Source: Planotetraspora mira (GTDB taxonomy: Bacteria; Actinomycetota; Actinomycetes; Streptosporangiales; Streptosporangiaceae). From it: a stretch of 64,000 nucleotides of DNA. The stretch lies in assembly GCF_016863275.1 (NCBI RefSeq), contig NZ_BOOO01000020.1, positions 245,663 to 309,662 on the forward strand, given 5' to 3'. Each line of letters begins with the position of its first letter. Positions within the stretch are counted from its first letter, which is position 1. Shown here in pieces: positions 8,115-16,993 of this stretch. The notes beneath the pieces were generated by a model. It saw only the letters and a list, made by a program, of their open reading frames with translations, did no database searches and was not told the DNA's origin. Made by a program: the position numbers and the translations under genes.

Positions 8115-8902
8115 AGCGTCTTGAGGTAGTTGAGCTGGGCCGCGACCGACATCTCCGCGGCGGGCCACAGTGACGCGTCCACGTCGGCGTACACGATCTC
8201 GACGATCTCGCGGGCGTCCTTGGCTCCCTGCCTGATGGCCGCGCGGATCTGCTCCAGCCGCTGACGCCGGTGAGCGATGTAGGCGTCGAGCACGCCGATC
8301 GGCTCGGGCAGCACCGGCCCGTGGCCGGGAAGCAGCGCCTCGGCCTCGAGCATCTCGGCGCCGCGCCTGAGCCTGTCGAGGCTGCGAAGATAGTCGCCCA
8401 GATCCCCGTCGTGGGCGATCACAGTGGTCCCCCGGCCGAGGATCGTGTCACCGGTGAGCATCGCGCGGTCCTCCGGCAACCAGAAGCACAGCGAGTCGAA
8501 CGAGTGCCCCGGCGTGCCGACGACCCTGACCTCCGTGCCGCCGGCCGTGACCACGTCCCCGTCGCCGAGTCCCTCTTCCCCCAGCCGATGCCGGGGATCG
8601 AGCGCGCGGACCGGCGCGCCCACCATCTCGGCGAACCGCCTGGCGCCACCGCTGTGATCCTCGTGCCCATGGGTGAGCAGGATCGCCGTCACCCTGCGCT
8701 CCCCCAGGTGACCGGTTATGCGCTTGAGGTGCGTCTCGTCGTCCGGACCCGGATCGACGACCAGCACGTCGTCCGACCGTCCCACGACCCACGTGTTCGT
8801 GCCGTCGAGGGTCATCGGCGAAGGGTTGGGGGCGAGCAGGCTGATGGCGCCGGCCGTACCCGATCCGTCCGGGCCGTCGACCGGGATCCGCAGTCCGCTC
8901 AT
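8111..8902 (-). CDS. metallo-beta-lactamase-fold hydrolase (LACTB2-like)
   Basis: A 263-residue enzyme. The two-metal site is seen as LLTHGHEDHSGG (HxHxDH), with later ligands in GTPGHSFDS, MLTGDTILG and LLPGHGPVL. A C-terminal winged-helix segment (EQIRAAIRQGAKDAREIVEI) is typical of LACTB2-type proteins, some of which are RNA endonucleases. It shares a 4-bp ATGA overlap with the upstream NUDIX gene, so the two form an operon. Its stop overlaps crp by 4 bp tail to tail. Substrate unknown. Confidence 0.88.
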   Translation of the reverse strand: MSGLRIPVDGPDGSGTAGAISLLAPNPSPMTLDGTNTWVVGRSDDVLVVDPGPDDETHLKRITGHLGERRVTAILLTHGHEDHSGGARRFAEMVGAPVRALDPRHRLGEEGLGDGDVVTAGGTEVRVVGTPGHSFDSLCFWLPEDRAMLTGDTILGRGTTVIAHDGDLGDYLRSLDRLRRGAEMLEAEALLPGHGPVLPEPIGVLDAYIAHRRQRLEQIRAAIRQGAKDAREIVEIVYADVDASLWPAAEMSVAAQLNYLKTL

Positions 8903-9744
8903 GCCGAGTCCCGCGTCGCGTTGGGGAGGCGGTAGTCGATGTCGGGGACGTCCAGCACGACCTGGCCGTCATGCTCCCTGGCGGACGGCATGAAGGTCGT
9001 TATCGTCTGGTCGTTCGCGAACACGCCGTCGATCCTCTCGAACGCCGCTATCTCGGTCAATGTATGAAATGTCGGTGGCATGAGCATGATCTCGCCTGCC
9101 CTGGCCCGGGCGAGTGCGGTGTCCGCGGTCATCCATGCCACGACGTCCGCCTCGCCGCCCACGTCGCGCGTCCGCTGGCCGGCGGGGAGGGCGGCCACGA
9201 AGAACCGCGTGTCGAATCGCCGGGTCTCGATCTCGGGCGTGATCCAGTGCGCCCAGGCCTTCAGCAGATCGGACCTCAGCACGAGCCCGCGACGGTCGAG
9301 GAACTCGGCGAACGAGAGGGTGCGGTCGATCAGCGCCAGGCGGTCGGCCTCCCAGTCGTCGCCCGTGGTGTCCGCCACGACGGTCTCCGGGTCGGGCCCG
9401 GCGAGCAGGACTCCGGACTCCTCGAAGGTCTCCCGTACGGCGGCGCAGACCAGGCCCCGGGCGGTCCGCTCGTCGGCCCGGAACGCCTCACCCCATTCGG
9501 CGGGCGAGGGACCGGCCCAGCCGACGGCATGATCGGTGTCGCGGGGGTCGACCGATCCTCCGGGGAAGACATAGGCGCCCGCGGCGAAGGCCATCGTCGC
9601 CTTGCGCTTCAGCAGGTAGACCTCGAGGGGATCGTCCCGGAGCAGCACGACGGTGGCGGCGTCACGGGCGGGGACAGGGATGATCTGGCCGGCCAGGATG
9701 CCTCGCGCACGTTCCCCGAACTCTCCCGGCAGCGGAATGCCCAC
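8899..9744 (-). CDS. NUDIX hydrolase family protein
   Basis: A 281-residue protein with a NUDIX core of the NUDT19/RNPH-like type. AFAAGAYVFPGGSVDPRD begins the motif, and after an insertion of about 35 residues AAVRETFEESGVLL gives the REx2EExGx half. The split Nudix box with a long insert is normal in this subgroup (fatty-acyl-CoA or CoA diphosphatases). It is the promoter-proximal gene of a pair with the lactamase-fold gene. The ATG at 9744 faces locus 2 of the 53-bp repeats, so any promoter lies between 9745 and the first repeat at 9827. Substrate unproven. Confidence 0.82.
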   Translation of the reverse strand: MGIPLPGEFGERARGILAGQIIPVPARDAATVVLLRDDPLEVYLLKRKATMAFAAGAYVFPGGSVDPRDTDHAVGWAGPSPAEWGEAFRADERTARGLVCAAVRETFEESGVLLAGPDPETVVADTTGDDWEADRLALIDRTLSFAEFLDRRGLVLRSDLLKAWAHWITPEIETRRFDTRFFVAALPAGQRTRDVGGEADVVAWMTADTALARARAGEIMLMPPTFHTLTEIAAFERIDGVFANDQTITTFMPSAREHDGQVVLDVPDIDYRLPNATRDSA

Positions 9745-9826
9745 GTGCGTCCTCCTAGCAGAACATCACTCGGTTTCCGGAACCTCATGCTATTCACCCC
9801 GCCGCCCCAATCACACACCCCTCGCG

Positions 9827-10038
9827 CGTGATCATGCACAAGTTCGTGATCAATAGGCCCGAGCTGCGCCGATGCATATCGTGATCATGCACAGATTCGA
9901 ACAAGCCTGCCCCGACCTGGCCAAACACGCTTCGTGATCATGCGCACATTCGTCCAAACCCTTGACCACCTGCACAAACAAGCTCCGTGATCATGCACGA
10001 GGTCGGCACGCGATCGTCATACCGTCGCCCGACAAGGC
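9827..10038 (+). repeat. 53-bp repeat array, locus 2 left arm (forward)
   Basis: Four forward copies begin at 9827, 9880, 9933 and 9986, exactly 53 bp apart. Variants are CGTGATCATGCACAAGTTCG, ...CACAGATTCG, ...CGCACATTCG and ...CACGAGGTCG. The second box is GAGCTG, GACCTG or CACCTG in the first three units. The first unit resembles the reverse complement of 10118-10170 at 45 of 53 bases. No gene lies inside the 9745-10239 interval. Confidence 0.92.
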
Positions 10039-10223
10039 CGAGGTCATCCGCGTGCATGATCACGAAGGACATCGGCACAGGTCAGCCCGCACAACCACGA
10101 AAGTGTGCATGATCACGAAATGCATAAGCACAGCTCAGGCCCATTGATCGCGAACCTGTGCATGATCACGCCCGGAGATGGGGCTGGTCAGCGGCCCCGT
10201 CTCCGAAGGTGTGCATGATCACG
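10012..10223 (-). repeat. 53-bp repeat array, locus 2 right arm (reverse)
   Basis: Four reverse copies end at 10064, 10117, 10170 and 10223, again exactly 53 bp apart. The innermost forward and reverse units overlap (9986-10038 with 10012-10064), so the two arrays meet head to head without a central gene. The right end is 17 bp from the ridA stop codon. Confidence 0.92.
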
Positions 10224-10239
10224 CGCAAAGAAAGGGGGG

Positions 10240-10704
10240 TTAGGGGTGGAGCTGGGCGATGATCTCGACTTCTACGGGGGCGTCGAGGGGGAGGACGGCG
10301 ACGCCGACGGCGCTACGGGCGTGCTTCCCCGCATCCCCGAAGACCTCTCCGAGGAACTCGCTCACTCCGTTGACGACCTGCGGCTGGCCGGTGAAGTCCG
10401 GCGCGCTGGCGACGAACCCGACGACCTTCACGATCCTGGCGATCTTGGAAAGATCTCCGACGACCGACTTCAGGGCCGCCAGGGCGTTGAGCCCGCAGAT
10501 ACGGGCCTGCTCCTTCGCCTCGTCGGCCGAGACCTCAGCGCCCACCTTGCCGGTGACGGCAAGCTTCCCGTCGACCAGCGGCAGCTGGCCCGAGGTGTAC
10601 ACGTAGTCGCCCGTCCGTACGGCGGGCACATAGGCGGCCAGCGGGGGCACGACCTCGGGCAGCACGAGCCCGAGGTCGGCGATCCGCTCTTCCGGCGTCG
10701 CCAT
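10240..10704 (-). CDS. RidA/YjgF-family protein
   Basis: A 154-residue protein of the YjgF/YER057c/UK114 fold. VRTGDYVYTSGQLPLVDGK, AKEQARICGLNALAALKSVV, KIVKVVGFVASAPDFTGQP and AVGVAVLPLDAPVEVEIIA are characteristic. RidA proteins deaminate reactive enamine/imine intermediates. This one belongs to the longer actinobacterial group; the substrate arginine of canonical RidA is not clearly placed, so the activity is uncertain. The ATG at 10704 overlaps the TGA of the upstream DUF4177 gene (TGATG). A GTG start at 10707 is also in frame. Confidence 0.85.
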   Translation of the reverse strand: MATPEERIADLGLVLPEVVPPLAAYVPAVRTGDYVYTSGQLPLVDGKLAVTGKVGAEVSADEAKEQARICGLNALAALKSVVGDLSKIARIVKVVGFVASAPDFTGQPQVVNGVSEFLGEVFGDAGKHARSAVGVAVLPLDAPVEVEIIAQLHP

Positions 10705-10856
10705 CACTTGGGCCGCTTCATGTAGGCGACGAGCTGCTCAGGGTTGGGCCCCGGGACGACCGAGACGAGCTCCCAGCCGTCTTCTCCCCAGTTGTCCAGG
10801 ATCTGCTTCGTCGCATGCGTCAGCAGCGGCACCGTGACGTACTCCCACTTGGTCAT
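10704..10856 (-). CDS. small DUF4177-family protein
   Basis: A 50-residue protein read directly from the minus strand. It begins MTKWEYVTVPLLTHATKQI, continues DNWGEDGWELVSVVPG and ends AYMKRPK. The NxxGxxGWELVSV pattern and small size match the DUF4177 family of unknown function. It is translationally coupled to ridA: its TGA and the ridA ATG share one base. In the streptomycete arrangement I recall, a similar tiny gene sits between ridA and the ArsA genes. It could be missed by automatic callers because of its size. Confidence 0.85.
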   Translation of the reverse strand: MTKWEYVTVPLLTHATKQILDNWGEDGWELVSVVPGPNPEQLVAYMKRPK

Positions 10857-11137
10857 GCGCACAGGCTATCGATGCCGCCGCCCCCGTCGCTCTCGCCTGC
10901 GCCCGTTCCATGGGACACATGAGGCGCCACCCGGATCGCCGCTGCCGCCCGGGCCAAGTCTTGCCAAATCGACGTGCAAGCCATCCTGCGCGGTTCACCA
11001 CGAAGTCGGGCGAGATGAATCGGCATGTGACCGTTGGGTAGCCTTCCAAGCGTGGGCGAGTGGAGCAGGCCGGCCGACCGGCACAGCTGTGGCGGGGCCC
11101 GCGCATCGACCCCGTCAGGCAGGCCGGAGGAGGCGAA

Positions 11138-12166
11138 GTGAGACAGCCAGCCGGCAGAAAGAGCGCAGCCCGTGACTCCGACTGGGAAGGCGTGCGGCTG
11201 CACGTCGTGACCGGGAAGGGCGGCACCGGCAAGACCACGGTGGCCGCGGCGCTCGCCCTCGCACTGGCCGCGGGCGACCGCAAGGTGTTGCTCGTCGAGG
11301 TCGAGGGACGGCAGGGCATCGCCCAGGTCTTCGACCTTCCGCCGCTGCCGTACGAGGAGCGGAAGATCGCTGTGGCGCCCGGAGGCGGCGACGTCTACGC
11401 GCTGGCGATCGATCCGGAAGAGGCCATGCTCGACTACCTCGAGATGTTCTACGGCATCAAGCGCATGGGCAAGGCGCTCACCCGGATGGGCATGATCGAC
11501 TTCGCCACGACCATCGCGCCCGGCCTGCGCGACGTCCTGGTCACGGGCAAGACCAGCGAGGCCGTACGGCGGCGCGACAAGTCCGGGCGGAGGGTCTATG
11601 ACGCGATCGTCATGGACGCTCCCCCGACCGGCAGGATCGCCCGCTTCCTCAACGTCACCCAGGAGGTCGCCGGGCTGGCCAGGGTCGGCCCGGTCAAGAA
11701 CCACGCCGACATGGTCCGCGGCGTCCTCGCCTCGCCGGAGACGGCCGTGCACTTCGTGACGCTCCTGGAGGAGATGCCCGTCCAGGAGACGCTCGACGGC
11801 ATCGCCGAGTTGCGTACGGCCAAGCTCCCCGTCGGGGGCGTGTTCATCAACATGGTCCGGCCGACGACCCTGCCGGACGCCGTCCTCGACGCCGCCGCGG
11901 CGGACAGGTTCGACCTCTCGGAGCTCGCGCTCGGGCTGAAGGCGGCCGGGCTCGCGGACGGCAAGGCCGACGCGTCGCTGATCGCCGAGGCCCTCGCCCT
12001 GGAGGTCTCGGAGCATGCCCTCCGTACGGAGCTGGAAAGGCGCGAGCGCGGCACCCTGGACACCGCCGGCGCCCCTCGGTACGACCTGCCGTTGCTGGCC
12101 GACGGCGTGGACCTCACCGGCCTCTACGAGCTCGCCGAGGCCATCAACGGCCAGGGCGCGGCATGA
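11138..12166 (+). CDS. ArsA/GET3-like ATPase (first copy)
   Basis: A 342-residue deviant-Walker ATPase. The P-loop VTGKGGTGKTT lies near residue 30, Switch I-like DPEEAMLDYL follows, and VMDAPPTGRIARFLN is the Switch II/A-loop region. Eukaryotic relatives pump arsenite (ArsA) or target tail-anchored proteins (GET3). Actinobacterial pairs next to wblA have no proven function, and no arsB or arsR is present, so arsenite export is unlikely. The GTG at 11138 has GGAGGAGGCGAA upstream. It is followed after 40 bp by a second ArsA homologue, suggesting that the two form a heterodimer. Confidence 0.87.
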   Translation: MRQPAGRKSAARDSDWEGVRLHVVTGKGGTGKTTVAAALALALAAGDRKVLLVEVEGRQGIAQVFDLPPLPYEERKIAVAPGGGDVYALAIDPEEAMLDYLEMFYGIKRMGKALTRMGMIDFATTIAPGLRDVLVTGKTSEAVRRRDKSGRRVYDAIVMDAPPTGRIARFLNVTQEVAGLARVGPVKNHADMVRGVLASPETAVHFVTLLEEMPVQETLDGIAELRTAKLPVGGVFINMVRPTTLPDAVLDAAAADRFDLSELALGLKAAGLADGKADASLIAEALALEVSEHALRTELERRERGTLDTAGAPRYDLPLLADGVDLTGLYELAEAINGQGAA

Positions 12167-12206
12167 CGGCCGCATACTCGTCCGATCGGGCAGAAGAGGT
12201 TGATCT

Positions 12207-13361
12207 GTGAGCAGGACCGCCCCCGCGCTGGACATCGACGCGATCCTGGACGACGACGCCACGCGGATCATCGTGTGCTGCGGCTCGGGCGGCGTCGGGA
12301 AGACCACGACGGCGGCGGCGCTCGGGCTGCGCGCCGCGGAGCGCGGGCGGTCGGTCGTGGTGCTCACCGTCGACCCCGCCAGGCGACTGGCCCAGTCCAT
12401 GGGTCTCAGCGAGCTCGACAACACCCCCCGCCGGATCACCGGTAACGGCAGCGCGGCCGACAGGGTCGACGCGGCGAACGGCGGTGAACTGCACGCGATG
12501 ATGCTCGACATGAAGCGGACCTTCGACGAGATCATCGAGGCCCACGCCGACCCGCAGCGGGCGCAGCAGATCCTGACCAACCCGTTCTACCAGTCGTTGT
12601 CGTCGAGCTTCTCCGGCACGCAGGAGTACATGGCCATGGAGAAACTGGGCCAGCTCCGCCGTTCGGGCGACTGGGACCTGATCGTGGTCGACACCCCGCC
12701 GTCGCGGTCCGCCCTCGACTTCCTGGACGCGCCGGAGCGGCTCGGGCGGTTCCTCGACGGACGGCTGATCCGCATCCTCACGGCCCCGGCCAAAGCCGGA
12801 GGACGAAGCGCGTTCAAGCTGCTCAACGCCGGCTTCGGCATCATCGCGGGCATGCTCACGAAGGTGCTCGGAGCGCAGGTGCTGAAGGACATCCAGACCT
12901 TCGTGTCGGCCCTCGACGCGGTCTTCGGCGGATTCCGGCAGCGCGCCGAGCAGACCTACCGTCTCCTGCAGGCGCCGGGCACCGCCTTCCTCGTCGTCGC
13001 CGCGCCGGAGCGCGACGCCATGCGCGAGGCCTCCTACTTCGTCGAACGGCTGGCCGACGACCGCATGCCCCTGGCCGGTGTGGTGGTCAACCGGGTGCAC
13101 CAGGCATCGGCTTCCACGCTGTCCTCCGCCCGGAGTTACGCCGCCGCCGAGGATCTGGAGGCGCGCGGCGAGCACGACCTGACGGTCGCCGTGTTGCGGT
13201 TGCACGCCGATCGCATGCAACTCGCCGCACGTGAGCAGCGGGAGCAGGAACACTTCACCTCGGCGCACCCCACGGTGCCGCTCGCCCAGGTGCCCGCCAT
13301 GCCGGAAGACGTCCACGACCTGGCGGGACTGCGCCAGATCGGACGGCTTCTCGCGTCGTAG
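12207..13361 (+). CDS. ArsA/GET3-like ATPase (second copy)
   Basis: A 384-residue partner of the preceding gene. The P-loop is CCGSGGVGKTTTAAALG at about residue 29, with LTVDPARRLAQSMG as Switch I and DLIVVDTPPSRSALDFLDAP as Switch II. A central helical segment (AFKLLNAGFGIIAGMLTKV) could be the client- or membrane-binding part. It starts at GTG 12207 behind AGAAGAGGTTG. The tandem ArsA pair followed by a convergent wblA and then a class A PBP matches the gene order I recall in streptomycetes. A weak 7-bp inverted repeat (13362-13368/13384-13390) follows the stop. Confidence 0.87.
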   Translation: MSRTAPALDIDAILDDDATRIIVCCGSGGVGKTTTAAALGLRAAERGRSVVVLTVDPARRLAQSMGLSELDNTPRRITGNGSAADRVDAANGGELHAMMLDMKRTFDEIIEAHADPQRAQQILTNPFYQSLSSSFSGTQEYMAMEKLGQLRRSGDWDLIVVDTPPSRSALDFLDAPERLGRFLDGRLIRILTAPAKAGGRSAFKLLNAGFGIIAGMLTKVLGAQVLKDIQTFVSALDAVFGGFRQRAEQTYRLLQAPGTAFLVVAAPERDAMREASYFVERLADDRMPLAGVVVNRVHQASASTLSSARSYAAAEDLEARGEHDLTVAVLRLHADRMQLAAREQREQEHFTSAHPTVPLAQVPAMPEDVHDLAGLRQIGRLLAS

Positions 13362-13603
13362 CGTCGTGCCGCGTCGCAGGTGTCACGACGCGCACGCGGC
13401 GGTCTTCTCGTCGCGGCCACCGTGCCACGCGGTGACGGCGTGGCAGGCGTGGCATCGGTGATGGATGGAGGGGGAGACGCGGAGAGCGCCTGCCACGAAA
13501 CCCGAACAGCCGGGGTACCGGCCGTGAGATCAGACTGACCCGACGTGGTGACTCGGGCCCGAGATGCCGCAAGGGTGTGCGGTGGTGCCCAGCCGGTCGG
13601 GGT

Positions 13604-13900
13604 TCAGCCGGCGATCAACTCATTGGTGCGTTCGTACTCTTCCTTGGCTGATTCGAGCAGATCGCGCCAGGAGTCGACGTCGGGCCGTCGCCTCAGCAGC
13701 GCTCTACGTTCCCGCTCGGTCATTCCGCCCCACACCCCGAACTCGATGCGATTGTCCAGCGCATCGGCGAGGCACTCGGTACGAACGGGGCATCCTCGAC
13801 AGATCAGCTTCGCCCGGTTCTGTGCGGCGCCTTGCACGAAAAGCGCGTCAGGATCCGCACCTCGACAGGCGGCACGGGAGGTCCAATCCGTGATCCACAT
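13604..13900 (-). CDS. wblA: WhiB-family regulator WblA
   Basis: A 98-residue iron-sulfur regulator. The four cluster cysteines are at AAC, LIC, RGC and TEC with C-X2-C-X5-C spacing in the last three, followed by the GVWGG turn (FGVWGGMTERERRALLRRRP) and a basic C-terminus. The opening MWITDWTSRAACRG and the GAAQNRAK stretch identify WblA rather than WhiB or WblC. In streptomycetes WblA controls sporulation and represses antibiotic production. The ATG at 13900 is chosen because AGGGGAG lies upstream and WblA proteins start here; the open frame extends to 14053 but those residues are not conserved. The region 13901-14158 holds its promoter and that of the divergent PBP. Confidence 0.95.
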   Translation of the reverse strand: MWITDWTSRAACRGADPDALFVQGAAQNRAKLICRGCPVRTECLADALDNRIEFGVWGGMTERERRALLRRRPDVDSWRDLLESAKEEYERTNELIAG

Positions 13901-14158
13901 GTTCGACCCCACTCCCCTTAGGTGGTCAGTCGTCACTTCGGCCGACGGGCGCGGGCGTCGAGCCTCCTTGTTGCAGTTGCCGCAGAGGAGAACGTACGCA
14001 AGGAGACGATCGGACCGACAGTCCCCGGGGGGACCAATTTCTCGCATGGTCATGTCAGGCCATGTGGCCGGGAATGACTAGTCCTCCCCGGGAACCTGTA
14101 ATGCAAGCTGGTGCAATTGGTGCCGATCGAGTGACCTTTCCCACGTACTCTTGGATCC

Positions 14159-16375
14159 GTGCAAGCTAAGGGCAAAGGCCGGCCGTCGGCGTTCTGGAAC
14201 CTTCTGCGGCTGATCGCTGCGGCCGGCGTGGCCGGTCTGATAGCGGCGGCCATCGCCCTTCCGGCCGTGGGCGGAGCGGGTGTCACCGTGAAGTCGGCGA
14301 CCGAGGCACTTCGGCTTGCCCCGGAGGACCTGCCCGAGCCTCCGCTGCCCGAGAAGACGACGTTCCTCGACGTCAACGGCAAGCCGTTCGCCCAGTTCTA
14401 CTCGGAGAACCGCGTGTCGGTCTCCCTCAACCAGATCGCGCCGATCATGCAGAAGGCGATCGTGGCGATCGAGGACTTCCGGTTCTACGAGCACGGCGCG
14501 CTCGACCTCGAAGGCACGAGTCGCGCGCTGATCAAGAACGTAACCACGGGCGGGGTGACCCAGGGCGGTTCGTCAATCACCCAGCAGTACGTCAAACAGG
14601 TCCTGTACAACATGGCGGAGTCCGATGAAGACAAGGCCGCCGCCGTCGCCCCCACCTTCTCGCGGAAGCTGAACGAGATCCGCTACGCGATGGCCATCGA
14701 GAAGAAGTACTCCAAGGACGAGATCCTCAACCGGTATCTCAACATCGCCTATTACGGCGCGAGCGCGTACGGCATCGAGGCCGCGTCCCTGCGGTTCTTC
14801 GGCAAGCATGCCTCCCAGCTCAACCTGACCGAGGCGGCCACGCTGGCGGGAGCCGTACAGGACCCGAACGCGACCGACCCGCATCGAGGCAAGGGACCCA
14901 GCGGGAAGCTTCTCGAACGGCGCAACACGGTGCTGGACCGGATGGCCGAGCTGAAGATCATCACGCCGGACGAGGCCGCGAAGTCGAAGGCGAAGAAACT
15001 CGGCTACAAGGACATGCCGATCCCGGGTGGCTGCGAGGAGAGCGCGTACCCGTACTTCTGCCTCTACGTCAGCAACGAGATCAGGAACAACCCGCAGTTC
15101 GGGAAGACGCCCAAGGACCGCGAGAAGTTCCTCAACCGCGGCGGCCTGACCATCAAGACCACGCTCACCCCGAAGATGCAGAAGGCCGCCGACAAGGCGA
15201 TCAAGAAGTACGTCCATGCCTCCGACAAGCCGGTGGCGTCCGAGGCGCTCATCGAGCCCGGCACGGGTGCGATCCGGGCGATGGCGTCCAGCCGCAAGTT
15301 CGGGCGGAACAAGAAGAAGAATGAGATCTCCTACAACATCGTGGCGAACTCCGACCACGGTGGCGGAACCGGGTTCCAGGCCGGGTCGACGTTCAAGATG
15401 TTCACGCTGGTCACCGCCCTCAAGGAGGGCCTGAAGTTCAACGACGGCTTCAAGGTCGGCGGCACGTTCGAGGCCAACGCCTACTCCGACTTCAAGAACT
15501 GCAAGGGCCAGAGCGTCGGAGCCCCGGGCGTCGCGCAGCACAACTCCGAGGGTGGCGAGGGCGGGTTCGAATCCCTCCAAACCGGCACATGGGGGTCGGT
15601 GAACACCTTCTTCATGACGCTGGAGCGGAAGGTCGGCCTCTGCAACGTGGTCAAGACCGCCAAGGACATGGGGATCACCCGCTCCGACGGTACGAAGCTC
15701 CGCGAGGTCCAGACCTTCACCCTCGGTGCCAACGAGATGGACCCGGTCACGGTAGCCGCCGCGTACGCCACGCTCGGGGCACGCGGAAAGTACTGCAAGC
15801 CCATGGCGATCACCGCCGTCGTCGACCGGAACGGCAAGTCGACGTCGGTCAAGCCGTCGTGCAAGCGGGTCATCGAGCCGGCGATCGCCGACGCGGCGAG
15901 CAACATCCTCAGTGGGGTGTTCACCAAGGGCACGATGTCCGGAGTGGGCGGCATCCCTGGCAGGGACGCGGCCGGCAAGACCGGAACGGGCGACCAGTCA
16001 CGGACCGTATGGTTCGCCGGATACACCCCCGACCTCGCCGGGGCGGTCAGCCTCGGTGACCCCCGTGGCCCGGTCAAGTACCCGCTGAGCGGCGAGACCA
16101 TGAACGGCCACCAGTACGGCTCGGTGTTCGGCGCCACGATCCCCGGCCCGATCTGGAAGGCCACCATGATCGCGGCGCTGAAGGGCACCGACCCGACGAG
16201 CTTCGTCCGGCCCGACATGTCGAGGTTCGGCGGCTGCCGGACAGCCTGCGCTCCCAAGCCTCCGAAGAAGGAGGACAAGCCCGGGGACCCCAAGGGCCCC
16301 GGAGGGCCGGACGACCCCGGAACCGGGGGCCCGGGCCAGGGCCCGAATCCCCCGATCGTCCCGCCCGCCCAGTGA
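14159..16375 (+). CDS. bifunctional class A penicillin-binding protein
   Basis: A 738-residue peptidoglycan synthase. It has a short cytosolic start, one membrane anchor (about residues 14-40), a GT51 glycosyltransferase (AIVAIEDFRFYEHGALDLEG, GGSSITQQYVKQ) and a transpeptidase with AGSTFKMF (Ser 410), WGSVNTFF (SxN at 480) and AGKTGTGD (Lys 607). The C-terminus is a Pro/Gly/Asp-rich tail, as in mycobacterial PonA-type enzymes. The GTG at 14159 has no ribosome site, but TACTCT (14146-14151) sits 7 nt upstream as a TANNNT -10 element, so the mRNA may be leaderless. It is divergent from wblA, as in Streptomyces. A perfect 15-bp hairpin ends the gene. Confidence 0.93.
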   Translation: MQAKGKGRPSAFWNLLRLIAAAGVAGLIAAAIALPAVGGAGVTVKSATEALRLAPEDLPEPPLPEKTTFLDVNGKPFAQFYSENRVSVSLNQIAPIMQKAIVAIEDFRFYEHGALDLEGTSRALIKNVTTGGVTQGGSSITQQYVKQVLYNMAESDEDKAAAVAPTFSRKLNEIRYAMAIEKKYSKDEILNRYLNIAYYGASAYGIEAASLRFFGKHASQLNLTEAATLAGAVQDPNATDPHRGKGPSGKLLERRNTVLDRMAELKIITPDEAAKSKAKKLGYKDMPIPGGCEESAYPYFCLYVSNEIRNNPQFGKTPKDREKFLNRGGLTIKTTLTPKMQKAADKAIKKYVHASDKPVASEALIEPGTGAIRAMASSRKFGRNKKKNEISYNIVANSDHGGGTGFQAGSTFKMFTLVTALKEGLKFNDGFKVGGTFEANAYSDFKNCKGQSVGAPGVAQHNSEGGEGGFESLQTGTWGSVNTFFMTLERKVGLCNVVKTAKDMGITRSDGTKLREVQTFTLGANEMDPVTVAAAYATLGARGKYCKPMAITAVVDRNGKSTSVKPSCKRVIEPAIADAASNILSGVFTKGTMSGVGGIPGRDAAGKTGTGDQSRTVWFAGYTPDLAGAVSLGDPRGPVKYPLSGETMNGHQYGSVFGATIPGPIWKATMIAALKGTDPTSFVRPDMSRFGGCRTACAPKPPKKEDKPGDPKGPGGPDDPGTGGPGQGPNPPIVPPAQ

Positions 16376-16383
16376 CGATGTGA

Positions 16384-16416
16384 AAAGCCCTCCCCGCCAC
16401 CGGCGGGGAGGGCTTT
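16384..16416. terminator. bidirectional terminator between PBP and YqeY genes
   Basis: AAAGCCCTCCCCGCC (16384-16398) pairs perfectly over 15 bp with GGCGGGGAGGGCTTT (16402-16416) around a 3-nt loop. T runs flank it on both strands, so it can stop transcription from both convergent genes. Confidence 0.9.
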
Positions 16417-16468
16417 GTTCTGCCTGGCATGAGGGGGACGGGTTCTCTCCCCCTGCGGGCCGGCGGCC

Positions 16469-16924
16469 TCAGTCGCTGAGGCGGGCACGTACGGCCTGGG
16501 CGACGCGGCCGCCCTCGGCCCGGCCGGCGACCTTGGGGTTGAGGACCTTCATGACCTGCCCCATCGCCTTGGGGCCGGCCGCGCCGCTCTCCGCGATCGC
16601 CTCGTCGACGAGTGCGCCGAGCTCAGCGTCGGACAGCTGGGCGGGAAGGTACTCGTCGAGGATGGCCTGCTCGTCGAGCTCCGCCTGCGCCTGCTCGGCG
16701 CGGCCGGCGTTGGCGAAGGCCTCCGAGGCCTCCCTGCGCTTCTTCGCCTCGCGGGTGAGGACCTTGACGATCTCGTCGTCCGAGAGCTCCCGCGCCGTCT
16801 TGCCCGCGACCTCCTCGACGCCGATGGCGGCCAGCGCCATCCGGATCGTCCGGAGCCGCACCTCGTCACGAGCCTTCATCGAGGTCGTGAGATCGGCCTT
16901 CAACTTGTCCTTCAACGCACTCAT
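16469..16924 (-). CDS. GatB/YqeY domain protein
   Basis: A 151-residue protein of the YqeY family, related to the C-terminal domain of GatB, which contacts tRNA during amidation. MSALKDKLKADLTTSMKARD, IGVEEVAGKTARELSDDEIV, AILDEYLPAQLSDAELGALV and GPKAMGQVMKVLNPKVAG are typical. Free-standing YqeY proteins have no settled function; tRNA binding is inferred. The ATG at 16924 is the family start. The frame stays open far upstream to 17956, antisense to the phosphoesterase, but that part is not protein-like. It is divergent from the metallophosphoesterase. Confidence 0.9.
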   Translation of the reverse strand: MSALKDKLKADLTTSMKARDEVRLRTIRMALAAIGVEEVAGKTARELSDDEIVKVLTREAKKRREASEAFANAGRAEQAQAELDEQAILDEYLPAQLSDAELGALVDEAIAESGAAGPKAMGQVMKVLNPKVAGRAEGGRVAQAVRARLSD

Positions 16925-16993
16925 GGATCCATCTTGCCGTGTCAGCGGCCCGCTTCTCGCCAGGTTATGTCTGAGGGGGGACAGCGGTCGGGC

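Noticed and set aside
11138..13361. Arsenite efflux operon
   Set aside because: Two ArsA-like ATPases are present, but there is no arsB, arsD, arsR or arsenate reductase around them.
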